Assembly (NCBI RefSeq): GCF_003663845.1
Contig: NZ_RCCA01000001.1
Span: 3,658,001-3,722,000 of the forward strand
Length of the DNA stretch: 64,000 bases
Origin: Chryseobacterium sp. 7
Lineage (GTDB): Bacteria; Bacteroidota; Bacteroidia; Flavobacteriales; Weeksellaceae
Reading direction: 5' to 3'
The notes beneath the pieces are model-generated. The model ran no database searches. It saw nothing but the letters and a program-made list of their open reading frames with translations, and had not been told where the DNA came from. Made by a program: the position numbers and the translations under genes. Positions 35,497 through 43,840 of this stretch are shown here, in pieces. The number at the start of each line of letters is the position of its first letter. Within the stretch, counting starts at the first letter, position 1.

Positions 35497-37612
35497 TATA
35501 ATTATAATGGTTAATTAAAATCCTGATTTCGTTAAATTCAAAATGATTTGGCAGCGCATTCTTCCACTCGGTCAATGTTTCGTGTGGATTTTTATAGAAC
35601 TCTTCTTCAAAAGCCTTGATCTTATCTGAAGTAATAACTCTGGCAATATCCAGCAATCCCTGTTCGGCAAATTTGGCAAGATGACCAATCACTGTTTCTT
35701 TCACCAACCCTCTTTCTAAGGCAATTTCTCCAATAGTTTTTCCCTGCTCAAATAATTGGAAGGTTAGAACCTGTGACGGGACTTTAGCAATTTTCAGATT
35801 GATTTCCTTATCATTCTTTTCTTCTAAAAGTTTCGTTTCAAGAAGATGAATGTCTCTCAGGCTGTTCAGGTACTCTTCAATATCTTCCAGCCAGCTTTTA
35901 AATTCTTCGTTATATTGTTTTAAGCCTTTCGCTCCTTTTATTTCGGCATAAAAATCTTTCAAAGGATCGAAAATTTTATTTCTGATTTCTGTAAAAAAGA
36001 AATTAACCGCTCCTTTTGATTTGCTTTCAATCTCCGTCCATTCTTCTTTCTGTTCAATAAAATTATTAACCTTCTGAAAAATGACACGTTCCAGTTTTTC
36101 AAATATTTTTCCAAGATTTACGGCTTCATGCTTCAGTTGAAGATAAAGCTGCTTGGTTTTAACATGGTCAATATTCTTCGTTACAATAGAAAGGTTGTTC
36201 CACTCCTCTACTTCTTTTAAAAACCATGTACAATCCAGGGTACGAAGTACTTTTCTGATACTGTAATCATATTTTTCCTGATTCAGAATCGCTTCAACGT
36301 GGTCATTAGCAATGGTGTCCGTATGGAAATGCAGAATCCTGTTATCTTTGAAAATAACTTCAGGAGTAATTTTTGATTTTAAAACAATTCCTTCCAACGT
36401 TCTGCAACGGGATAAAGCCACATATACCTGACCGGCAGTAAAACTTTTTCCGGCATCAATAATCACTTTATCAAACGTTAATCCCTGGCTTTTATGAATA
36501 GTAACTGCCCAGGCCAGTTTGATCGGAAACTGTTCAAAACTTCCCAACACTTCTTCTTTAATATTCTTATCAGTATCAAGGAAATATTTCTTCTGTTCCC
36601 AGGTTTCTCTTTTTACAACAATTTCCCTCTCGCTTTCGTCCAGTATCACACGGATTTCATTTTCGTCCAATCCGATGATCTCGCCCAGCTTTCCGTTGAA
36701 ATATTTCTTTTCCCCGGAAATATCATTTCGGATAAACATGATCTGAGCTCCGATTTTCAATTCTAAAAACTGTTCATTTGGAAACTGATTTTCTTTAAAA
36801 TCTCCTACAAGCTTAGCTTCATATGTTTGAGGATCTACTTTGATTTCTGCCAGTTTTTCCTGATTGATCTCATCCGCCATTTTATTGTGAGAGCACAGGT
36901 ATACGTAAGATTCTTTCCCCATATCAAAATCAGGATCATACCTTTCATTGAGATGATTAAAATCTATATTGGCTACATCTCCGTCACGGATCGCATTCAG
37001 AATTTCCAAAAACGCCTCATCAGATTGTCTGTAGACTTTTGTAAGCTCAATAGTAACAATGGGAACTTCTTTAATAGCATGACTGTCAAAAAAGAAAGGT
37101 GAATTGTAGTACATTTTCAGAATATGCTCATCCCTCACTACCGGAGGAAGCTGAAACAAATCCCCGATGAACAGCATCTGAACTCCCCCGAACCTCTGAT
37201 TATTCCTTCTGATAAAGCGTAAAGAAAAATCCATCATATCCAGAACATCCGCTCTCAGCATCGAAACCTCATCAATGATAATGATCTCTACTTCCCGCAG
37301 AAGCTTCAGTTTGTCTTTACGGTATTTGAAATGGGGCATCAGATCGGCAATATTATTAGCCAAACTGGTATCTATCCTTTCTGTAGTAGGGAGAAAGGTT
37401 CTCAGCGGCAAACCAAACATTGAGTGGATGGTTACCCCTCCTGCATTAATCGCGGCAATTCCCGTAGGTGCTATTACGATATGCTTTTTCTTTGTCCGTC
37501 TTACAAAATCATTAAGAAATGTCGTTTTTCCTGTTCCCGCTTTTCCGGTTAAAAAAACGCTTCTGTTCGTATATTCTATTAAGTCAAAAAAATGATTGTT
37601 CATCGTTGTCAA
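35477..37612 (-). CDS. Pif1-like DNA helicase with C-terminal helix-turn-helix
   Basis: A 711-residue superfamily 1B helicase related to Pif1/RecD. Walker A TGKAGTGKTTFLND (about 21), Walker B IIIDEVSML (about 112), FIGDLFQLPPV (motif III, about 149) and, in the second RecA-like domain, WAVTIHKSQGLTFDKVIID and VYVALSRC (about 360-395). The middle is helical; the last 90 residues hold a helix-turn-helix (TIGEIALERGLVKETVIGHL), a combination common in Bacteroidetes Pif1-like helicases. It is expected to unwind 5'-tailed DNA or G-quadruplexes; this is family knowledge, not shown by sequence alone. Confidence 0.93.
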   Translation of the reverse strand: MTTMNNHFFDLIEYTNRSVFLTGKAGTGKTTFLNDFVRRTKKKHIVIAPTGIAAINAGGVTIHSMFGLPLRTFLPTTERIDTSLANNIADLMPHFKYRKDKLKLLREVEIIIIDEVSMLRADVLDMMDFSLRFIRRNNQRFGGVQMLFIGDLFQLPPVVRDEHILKMYYNSPFFFDSHAIKEVPIVTIELTKVYRQSDEAFLEILNAIRDGDVANIDFNHLNERYDPDFDMGKESYVYLCSHNKMADEINQEKLAEIKVDPQTYEAKLVGDFKENQFPNEQFLELKIGAQIMFIRNDISGEKKYFNGKLGEIIGLDENEIRVILDESEREIVVKRETWEQKKYFLDTDKNIKEEVLGSFEQFPIKLAWAVTIHKSQGLTFDKVIIDAGKSFTAGQVYVALSRCRTLEGIVLKSKITPEVIFKDNRILHFHTDTIANDHVEAILNQEKYDYSIRKVLRTLDCTWFLKEVEEWNNLSIVTKNIDHVKTKQLYLQLKHEAVNLGKIFEKLERVIFQKVNNFIEQKEEWTEIESKSKGAVNFFFTEIRNKIFDPLKDFYAEIKGAKGLKQYNEEFKSWLEDIEEYLNSLRDIHLLETKLLEEKNDKEINLKIAKVPSQVLTFQLFEQGKTIGEIALERGLVKETVIGHLAKFAEQGLLDIARVITSDKIKAFEEEFYKNPHETLTEWKNALPNHFEFNEIRILINHYNYKKGRNS

Positions 37613-37685
37613 AAATACGGAAATGAATTTGAATTTCTTACCTTGGCATAAGTTTTGAAAAATTAATAAAAAGAAAAACTTTATT

Positions 37686-38138
37686 GTGAAAAAATTATTC
37701 TTTCATGTCCCGGTAATAGTATTATCTACTACGTTAACTTTAGTTTCCTGTAATACATCGAAGAATGCTAATACGAATCTTCCTGTTGATATCGCCAACA
37801 GACCTGTTGACGAAGACAGTCAAAAATACGAACAGGCACAGCTGGACGGGCTGAAAGCCTCTATCCAATCTGAAGTATCGGGAGAAAAATGTACAGATGT
37901 CAGTGAATGGGCATTTGCTCCTATGGGGGAAAAACCTTGCGGAGGACCTCAACAATATATTGCTTATCCAAAGAAAATAGAAACCGCTTTCTTACAGAGA
38001 GTGAATGATTATACGGATAAAGTAAGGGCTTTTAATGAAAAATATAATATTGTGTCCGACTGCGTCCCGATTACACCACCTGCATCTCTAAAATGTATCC
38101 ACGGAAAGGTAAGGCTGATAACGCCGGATCCTAACTAA
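37686..38138 (+). CDS. Hypothetical lipoprotein, GTG start
   Basis: A 150-residue lipoprotein: MKKLFFHVPVIVLSTTLTLVSC places the lipobox Cys at about residue 22. The mature part has four further Cys residues (GEKCTDV, EKPCGGP, VSDCVP, LKCIHG), which could form two disulphides in the periplasm. The start is GTG, the only sensible start before the signal peptide. No known domain is recognised. It is divergent from the helicase and followed by a hairpin terminator. Confidence 0.78.
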   Translation: MKKLFFHVPVIVLSTTLTLVSCNTSKNANTNLPVDIANRPVDEDSQKYEQAQLDGLKASIQSEVSGEKCTDVSEWAFAPMGEKPCGGPQQYIAYPKKIETAFLQRVNDYTDKVRAFNEKYNIVSDCVPITPPASLKCIHGKVRLITPDPN

Positions 38139-38169
38139 CAATAAAGCAAAGGTTCTATATCAAATCGAA

Positions 38170-38197
38170 AAAAGCTCTGTCTACGGACGGAGCTTTT
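38170..38197 (+). terminator. Terminator after the 37686 lipoprotein gene
   Basis: A 12-base-pair stem with one T-G pair (38170-38181 with 38186-38197), a TACG loop and flanking T-rich sequence. Confidence 0.78.
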
Positions 38198-38212
38198 ATA
38201 TTTATTTTGACA

Positions 38213-38266
38213 GGTCAATAGTGAATTTTGCTTCGCAGCGAATTGATTATTCACTATTCACTTGAC
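38213..38266. repeat. Palindromic intergenic element
   Basis: Nested inverted repeats: GTCAATAGTGAAT near the left end faces ATTCACTATT...TGAC near the right end, and GCTTCGCAGCGAA forms an inner palindrome. It stands just beyond the leftward carbonic anhydrase-like gene. It resembles other filler repeats of this genome rather than a terminator, as no T-run follows. Confidence 0.55.
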
Positions 38267-38269
38267 AGC

Positions 38270-38806
38270 CTAAAATTGATGATCTTTCACATTCTCTTTA
38301 TACCATGATGAGTATTTCACATAGTTGTCTGCAATTCTGTTCACTTCTCCTTCCAATAACTGTGCATTGATGTCTTTGATCTTTCTTGCAGGAACTCCAC
38401 CCCACACTTCTCCGGATTTGATATGAGTACCCTGCGTAACTACAGAACCCGCTCCTACAATAGAATTTTCTTCTACTAAACAATCATCCATCACAATAGC
38501 GCCCATCCCTATCAGGACATTATCTTTAATAGTACATCCGTGTACAATGGCATTATGCCCGATAGACACATTATTTCCAATATTCAGTGGATGCTTCTTG
38601 TAAGTACAATGCAGCATTGCATTATCCTGAACATTGACCTTATCTCCCATTTTAATGTAATGTACATCTCCTCTGATGACTGCATTATACCAAACGCTGC
38701 AGTCTTTTCCCATGGTAACATCTCCAATAATGGTAGCCGTTTCTGCTAAAAAGGTGTTTTCTCCAATTTGTGGTGCTTTTCCTAAGAGTTCTTTTATAAG
38801 TGCCAT
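38270..38806 (-). CDS. Gamma carbonic anhydrase-like hexapeptide-repeat protein
   Basis: A 178-residue left-handed beta-helix protein of the gamma-carbonic anhydrase/PaaY/YrdA group. Hexapeptide repeats run from about residue 15 to 125 (TATIIGDVTMGKDCSVWYNAVIRGDV, VNVQDNAMLHCTY, VSIGHNAIVHGCTI). Metal-binding His residues are seen in LHCT, IGHNAIVHG, the usual three-His pattern. The family forms trimers; many members have weak or no carbonic anhydrase activity. The start lies 164 bases from the divergent NifU-like gene. Confidence 0.92.
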   Translation of the reverse strand: MALIKELLGKAPQIGENTFLAETATIIGDVTMGKDCSVWYNAVIRGDVHYIKMGDKVNVQDNAMLHCTYKKHPLNIGNNVSIGHNAIVHGCTIKDNVLIGMGAIVMDDCLVEENSIVGAGSVVTQGTHIKSGEVWGGVPARKIKDINAQLLEGEVNRIADNYVKYSSWYKENVKDHQF

Positions 38807-38941
38807 AAGTATTAATTTGAAAATTTGAAAAATATGCCGGTTTGAAAATTAAAATATACTATCTTTTTATGTATATAAGTTCTAAATTACAGTGATAGCA
38901 AAAATCTAACTCTCAATTTTCAGCTTCTGACTTCTAATGCG

Positions 38942-38949
38942 TATTTTTG
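38942..38949 (+). promoter_or_regulatory. -7 box of the NifU-FMN reductase-hemH operon
   Basis: TATTTTTG matches TAnnTTTG exactly and ends 21 bases before the ATG at 38971. No perfect TTG lies at the ideal distance. Confidence 0.4.
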
Positions 38950-38970
38950 TATCTCAAATTTAACGAAAAA

Positions 38971-39849
38971 ATGCGTACCGTACTTATAGAACCTACCGAA
39001 AACCCGAAAGTAATGAAATTTGTTACAGATTACAATCTCATTCCGGGGTCTTTAGAGTTGGACAGAAATTCAGATATATCAGAAATTCCTTTAGCTCAGG
39101 AACTTTTCAATTATCCGTTTGTGGAGAGAATTTTCATTACAGCTAATTTTGTGGCTGTAGCAAAACAGGATACCATAGAATGGGAACATGTAGCTGAAAG
39201 TCTGAAAAATGTAATTGAGGACGAATTATTGGCTAACCCAAGAATTTATCTTCAGAAGAAAAAAGAAATGTATCAGATCTATGCTGAAATGACTCCGAAT
39301 CCTAATGTAATGAAATTTGTTTCGAGTAAATTACTTATGGATGGATTTGTGGAAGTAAAATCAAGAGATACTGCTGATGGAGTTCCTTTGGCGGAGGCTA
39401 TCTTTAAAGAATTTGATTTTGCAACGGAGGTTTTCATTTCTGATAATTTTGTGGCAGTTACAAGAAATAATTCTGTAGAGTGGCACCAGGTAATGATGGC
39501 TGTTCGCGGTCTTATTGCTGAATATCTTCAAAACGGAGGCGAAATTGCCAATGTAGAGCCTCAAAAGCATGAAAACCCTGTTGAAAAGATTATCAACAGA
39601 GATTATACGGAAGATGAGCAGAAAATTTCTGACATTTTAAATGAATACGTAGCTCCTGCAGTAGAAAATGATGGTGGGAAGATTTCTTTAATGGAATATG
39701 ATCAGGAGAATAAAACAGCAAAAATGCTTTTACAGGGAGCTTGCTCAGGCTGTCCAAGCTCTACGGCTACTTTGAAAAACGGAATTGAAAATATTTTAAA
39801 GCAATTCGTTCCTGATTTAGTAGAAAGAGTAGAAGCTGTAAACGGATAA
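38971..39849 (+). CDS. NifU-family Fe-S scaffold with two Nfu_N domains
   Basis: A 292-residue probable iron-sulphur cluster carrier. Two Nfu_N-type domains sit in tandem: residues 1-85 (TENPKVMKFV) and about 100-190 (TPNPNVMKFVSSKLL). The C-terminal NifU-like domain (about 210-292) carries the cluster-binding pair in GACSGCPSS. The ATG at 38971 is preferred over an in-frame TTG at 38947 because that TTG is part of a consensus -7 box. An FMN reductase and hemH follow after 10 and 15 bases, so it probably leads an operon tied to iron and haem handling. Confidence 0.92.
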   Translation: MRTVLIEPTENPKVMKFVTDYNLIPGSLELDRNSDISEIPLAQELFNYPFVERIFITANFVAVAKQDTIEWEHVAESLKNVIEDELLANPRIYLQKKKEMYQIYAEMTPNPNVMKFVSSKLLMDGFVEVKSRDTADGVPLAEAIFKEFDFATEVFISDNFVAVTRNNSVEWHQVMMAVRGLIAEYLQNGGEIANVEPQKHENPVEKIINRDYTEDEQKISDILNEYVAPAVENDGGKISLMEYDQENKTAKMLLQGACSGCPSSTATLKNGIENILKQFVPDLVERVEAVNG

Positions 39850-39859
39850 TATAGCTGAG

Positions 39860-40387
39860 ATGCCTTACGGAAAGAAAATTGTAGTGATCATTGGAAGTGC
39901 ATCGGAAAATTCCGGCAACCTGAGACTAATGGAACAGGTCATTGAAAGTATGGACAATGTAGATTTCCAGGTATACAAAGATCTTTCTGTTCTTCCTCAT
40001 TTTGATACTGCATTAACGGATGAAAATACTCCTTTAGAGGTCTTGAAGCTGAGAGAAGCTATTGAAAATTCATCCGGAGTTATATTTTCTACTCCCGAAT
40101 ATATTTTCAGCATCCCGGGCAGATTAAAAAATATGCTGGAATGGTGTGTTTCTACTACAATCTTTTCTGAAAAACCTGTAGCTGTGATTACGGCTTCAGC
40201 CAGTGGAGAAAAAGGCCATGAAGAGTTGTTATTGATTTTAAAAACTCTGGGTGTGACAGCAGATGATAAACATCAGGCATTAATAAAGGGAATAAAAGGC
40301 AAATTTGACAGCAATGGCTTACTGGAAAGTAATACCTTTGCTAAAGTATCAAAATTAGTAACAGATTTTACAACTTCTGTTTCATAA
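39860..40387 (+). CDS. NADPH-dependent FMN reductase-like protein
   Basis: A 175-residue flavodoxin-fold protein. IIGSASENSGNLRLMEQV binds the FMN phosphate and FSTPEYIFSIPGRLKNMLEWC (about 75-95) is the characteristic PEY-x-x-x-x-x-x-LKN segment of NAD(P)H:FMN or quinone reductases. It is soluble and cytoplasmic. It lies between a NifU-like gene and hemH with short gaps, so it may serve iron or redox supply for haem synthesis; that is inference. Confidence 0.9.
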   Translation: MPYGKKIVVIIGSASENSGNLRLMEQVIESMDNVDFQVYKDLSVLPHFDTALTDENTPLEVLKLREAIENSSGVIFSTPEYIFSIPGRLKNMLEWCVSTTIFSEKPVAVITASASGEKGHEELLLILKTLGVTADDKHQALIKGIKGKFDSNGLLESNTFAKVSKLVTDFTTSVS

Positions 40388-40402
40388 TTAAAATTTAGAA
40401 TA

Positions 40403-41431
40403 TTGAATAAGAAAGGAATTTTACTGGTCAACCTCGGATCACCGAGATCAACTGCTGTAAACGACGTAAAGGAATATCTTGATGAATTTTTGATGGATGA
40501 GAGGGTGATTGATTACCGTTGGATCTTCCGTGCCCTTCTTGTACAGGGAATTATCCTGAAAACAAGACCTGCAAAATCTGCTGAAGCCTATAAAACGGTT
40601 TGGACAGATCAGGGTTCTCCATTAATTGTTATCACGGAACAAATTCAGAAAAAACTTCAGAAAGTAGTAGATGTTCCGGTGGAAATCGGGATGAGGTATG
40701 CGCAGCCAAGCATTGAAGCCGGAATTCAAAAGCTCGTAGATCAGGGAGTCACGGAAATTGTGCTTTTCCCTTTATATCCTCAATATGCTATGAGTACTAC
40801 GGAAACGGTGATTGAAAAAGCCGAAGAAGTAAGAAAAAAGAGGTTCCCAACGATCAAAATCAATTATATTCAGCCTTTTTACCACAGAGATATTTATATC
40901 AACTGTCTGGCAGAAAGTATTAAAGAAAAACTTCCGGAAAATTTTGATGCCCTGCAGTTTTCTTATCATGGAGTGCCGGAAAGGCATATTTATAAAACAG
41001 ATCCTACAAAGACCTGTAATCTTAATGACTGCTGTTCCAGAGAAGATAATCCGAGTCATCAGTTCTGCTACCGTCATCAGTGTTACAAAACAACACAGCT
41101 TGTGATTGAAAAGCTAAATTTACCTAAAGAGAAAACTATTGTTTCTTTCCAGTCAAGATTAGGAAAAGACAAATGGATTGAGCCTTATACCGATGAAACC
41201 CTTGAAACAATTGGTAAAAAAGGAATAAAAAATCTGGCAATTGTTTGTCCAGCGTTCGTTTCTGACTGTTTGGAAACTCTGGAAGAAATTTCTGTTGAGG
41301 GTAAAGAGCAATTCATGCATGGCGGAGGTGAAAACTTCCATTATATTCCATGTCTGAATGACGAAGACCGATGGATTGATGTTGTAAAAATACTTTGTGA
41401 AGAAAAACTGAATGATTTCTATCTGGTATAA
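40403..41431 (+). CDS. hemH: Ferrochelatase HemH, TTG start
   Basis: A 342-residue enzyme that inserts ferrous iron into protoporphyrin, the last step of protohaem synthesis, at the inner membrane's cytoplasmic face. ILLVNLGSPRS opens the protein; FSYHGVPERHI (about 191-201) holds the catalytic His; a Cys-rich insert (CNLNDCCSR, FCYRHQCY) and the ending region IVCPAFVSDCLETLEEI are typical. Frame and homology place the start at a TTG (40403), as no ATG lies between the previous stop and the conserved first strand. It is the third gene of the NifU-FMN reductase-hemH operon. Confidence 0.95.
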   Translation: MNKKGILLVNLGSPRSTAVNDVKEYLDEFLMDERVIDYRWIFRALLVQGIILKTRPAKSAEAYKTVWTDQGSPLIVITEQIQKKLQKVVDVPVEIGMRYAQPSIEAGIQKLVDQGVTEIVLFPLYPQYAMSTTETVIEKAEEVRKKRFPTIKINYIQPFYHRDIYINCLAESIKEKLPENFDALQFSYHGVPERHIYKTDPTKTCNLNDCCSREDNPSHQFCYRHQCYKTTQLVIEKLNLPKEKTIVSFQSRLGKDKWIEPYTDETLETIGKKGIKNLAIVCPAFVSDCLETLEEISVEGKEQFMHGGGENFHYIPCLNDEDRWIDVVKILCEEKLNDFYLV

Positions 41432-41452
41432 TTCACCTGAATCAAAATAAAC

Positions 41453-41484
41453 AAAAGGCCACAAGAATTCACTTGTGGCCTTTT
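41453..41484. terminator. Bidirectional terminator between hemH and the M4 protease
   Basis: A 13-base-pair perfect stem (41453-41465 with 41472-41484), a 6-base loop and A/T tracts on both sides. Confidence 0.85.
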
Positions 41485-41510
41485 CGTTGAATATATTAAA
41501 GATTTGGTGT

Positions 41511-43469
41511 CTACTTTTTAATAAGGTTTCCGGCTTTCTGTCCGTTTACCGTTACCACATATACTCCTGGAAGTAAGTTGGAAGGCAATTGGATATTCAG
41601 CTTATTGGTACCTTCTGTAATCTCTACTTTTTCAGAAAGCTCTTTCTTACCTGTCAGACTTACCAGCTCTACAATTCCTTTTCCGGCTTTACCTTCGAAG
41701 TTTATGTTGAATCTGTCTGTTGCCGGATTCGGGCTGATGGTATAGTTTGAAACATTTGAAGTAGCTGCTACAAGTCCTGCAGGAGAAGTTCCACCTCCTA
41801 CACCTACGGCATTCCATGCATTCTTAACCTGAGTTACTTCATTGCTGGTTGCTCCATACAAATCAGTCGCTGCCTGAATAGAATAGGTTCTTGTGTTTGC
41901 ATAAGTGGATGAAGACGTAAGATAAGTAGTCAGTGTTCTGTAAGCAATAGCTCCCGCTTTATCTAATCCGATCCCTGAAACATTATAAGCAAAACCATTG
42001 TCATTAGTACCTGTACCTCCTGTTACCAATAAATAATACCAGAAATTCAGTACTCCGGAATTGGTATGCACTCCACAATAGTCATTGGTAGTTTGTCCCG
42101 GAACTGCACATCCTGTAGTAGTGGCATCTTTCCAATAAGTACCTTTATAAGTATCCGGTTGGCGGTACGCATTAGGATTAGACATATCTCTGATCACATA
42201 GCTAAAATCTTCTCCTAGTGTCCAGCTTGCCTGTGTAGGTCTTGCCCAACGTTCTATAGTGTTCCCGAAAATATCAGAAAAACCTTCGTTCAATGCTCCC
42301 GGTTCTCTCTGGTATACGAGGTTAGCTGTTTTAGATGTTAATCCATGGGTAATTTCGTGGCCGCAGACATCTATTGCAGTCAAAGGTTTTCCTCCGTTTG
42401 TAGTAGAGCTTCCGTCACCATAAAGCATTCTTGAACCATCCCAATACGCATTGAATACATTGTTTCCATAATGCACATAGGACTTGATGGCAAAGTTATT
42501 ATTGTCAATACTCTTTCTTCCGTATTTCGAATAATAATAGTCCAGAGTCATTTCCGCACCCCAGTGAGCATCTGTTGCATATTGATCTTTATTTGTATTC
42601 ACATTGTTCCATACATTATCAGTATCTGTAAAATCTACCGCAGAGGAAAAATTGGTGGTTTTCTTAAGATTATAGGTTTCTACGGCAGTTCCTGCATTTC
42701 TTCCTGTTTCTCTCAGTCTGTAGCTTCCGTTATAAGAATCGGTTACTATATTTCTGCTTCCACTGTAAACCGTTGTAGCCGTACCCGGCGCATTTACTTC
42801 ATGAATAATGGCATCCACACCTAATACTTTTCCACTTTTAGCATCTACAAAAACATATTGTCTGCTTAATGGCTTTTCAGCGTAAATATCAAATTTATAG
42901 GCTAATGTTAAATCATTCAATTTTTCATCCGTCGGATCTGAATAATATACCAGTTCGCCTTTAGGAACAAAGCTTGCATTAGGATCATTAGAATCTTTCT
43001 TTAAAAAGTCTTCTTCTTCTTTGTTCTCCCATCTGTAGGTTTCTGCTCCTACGAATGATAAAGCATTCTGAAGTGCAATTTTTTCAGAAATATTGGCTTT
43101 CTTCTCAGCACTTTTCGGAACATTAAGAACCCATTTTCCTGACTGTCCTACAATTTTTCCTTCTTTTGTCTGTACGGCCATCATCCCGTATTCTACCGGA
43201 ATACCATTTACAGTCTGTTGAAATCTGTGTGTTTCAAAACCTAAGGCATCCTTTTCAAGTCCCAACTTGAGCCCTTGACCCGTAGTAAGTCTTTCTGTTG
43301 CTTCATCAAATAATACAGGACTTCCCTGGAAAGCCGGTGCATTTTTGTCGAATCTTAAAAAGTCTGCGTGTAGCCCGCTTTTACTGGGATTTAATTTAGA
43401 AGGTGTGTTTTGTGCAAAAACAAAAGAGCAGGCGGCAACACTTGCCACTAAGATAAATTTCGTTTTCAT
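41511..43469 (-). CDS. Secreted M4 (thermolysin-like) metalloprotease with T9SS domain
   Basis: A 652-residue secreted zinc protease. Signal peptide MKTKFILVASVAACSFVFAQ; a propeptide with FTP/PepSY parts (about 30-245, including PVEYGMMAVQTKEGKIVG and YVFVDAKSGKVLGVDAI); the catalytic domain (about 265-560) with VCGHEITHGLT (zinc His residues, about 369-379) and ALNEGFSDIFG (third zinc ligand Glu, about 394); and a type A T9SS sorting domain (TISPNPATDRFNI to the ending KAGNLIKK). It is exported by Sec and then T9SS. AT-rich leader upstream; a TTG-N19-TAAATTCG pair near the start could be its promoter. Confidence 0.95.
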   Translation of the reverse strand: MKTKFILVASVAACSFVFAQNTPSKLNPSKSGLHADFLRFDKNAPAFQGSPVLFDEATERLTTGQGLKLGLEKDALGFETHRFQQTVNGIPVEYGMMAVQTKEGKIVGQSGKWVLNVPKSAEKKANISEKIALQNALSFVGAETYRWENKEEEDFLKKDSNDPNASFVPKGELVYYSDPTDEKLNDLTLAYKFDIYAEKPLSRQYVFVDAKSGKVLGVDAIIHEVNAPGTATTVYSGSRNIVTDSYNGSYRLRETGRNAGTAVETYNLKKTTNFSSAVDFTDTDNVWNNVNTNKDQYATDAHWGAEMTLDYYYSKYGRKSIDNNNFAIKSYVHYGNNVFNAYWDGSRMLYGDGSSTTNGGKPLTAIDVCGHEITHGLTSKTANLVYQREPGALNEGFSDIFGNTIERWARPTQASWTLGEDFSYVIRDMSNPNAYRQPDTYKGTYWKDATTTGCAVPGQTTNDYCGVHTNSGVLNFWYYLLVTGGTGTNDNGFAYNVSGIGLDKAGAIAYRTLTTYLTSSSTYANTRTYSIQAATDLYGATSNEVTQVKNAWNAVGVGGGTSPAGLVAATSNVSNYTISPNPATDRFNINFEGKAGKGIVELVSLTGKKELSEKVEITEGTNKLNIQLPSNLLPGVYVVTVNGQKAGNLIKK

Positions 43470-43762
43470 AATAATATTTGGTTGGTTGATTGTGTTGACG
43501 AATTTATAAACTTTTCACAATAAAACAACACAAACAATGATTAAAATTCAATAGATATTATAAATCAATAAACAAAACACAATGATGATTTTAAAACAAA
43601 GAAAAATATTTAACTATAATTTTTCAATAAAACAATTTTTATATTAAAATATTTAATTAAAATCAAAATTTTGTGAATTATTATTTTTCACCATGCAGTG
43701 CATTATAATCGAAAACTTAATATTAATCTGAAATTTTATAGAATAATATTCTCAATATTGAC
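43470..43762. other. AT-rich leader region of the M4 protease gene
   Basis: Part of a 371-base gap without genes. It is very AT-rich with many TAAAA and AATTTT words. Read leftward it contains a TTG-N19-TAAATTCG pair close to the protease start (one mismatch from consensus), so it probably holds that promoter. Nothing else is recognised. Confidence 0.45.
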
Positions 43763-43799
43763 AAAAAAATTAGGACCATCTTAAAAGAAAGTCCTAATT
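43763..43799 (-). terminator. Terminator of the T9SS plug gene
   Basis: A 9-base-pair perfect stem (43768-43776 with 43791-43799) and 14-base loop. Read leftward it is followed by T7. It lies 42 bases beyond the plug gene's stop. Confidence 0.7.
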
Positions 43800-43840
43800 G
43801 TATGTGTATATTTTGATGTAAAACGATATCAAATCATGAA

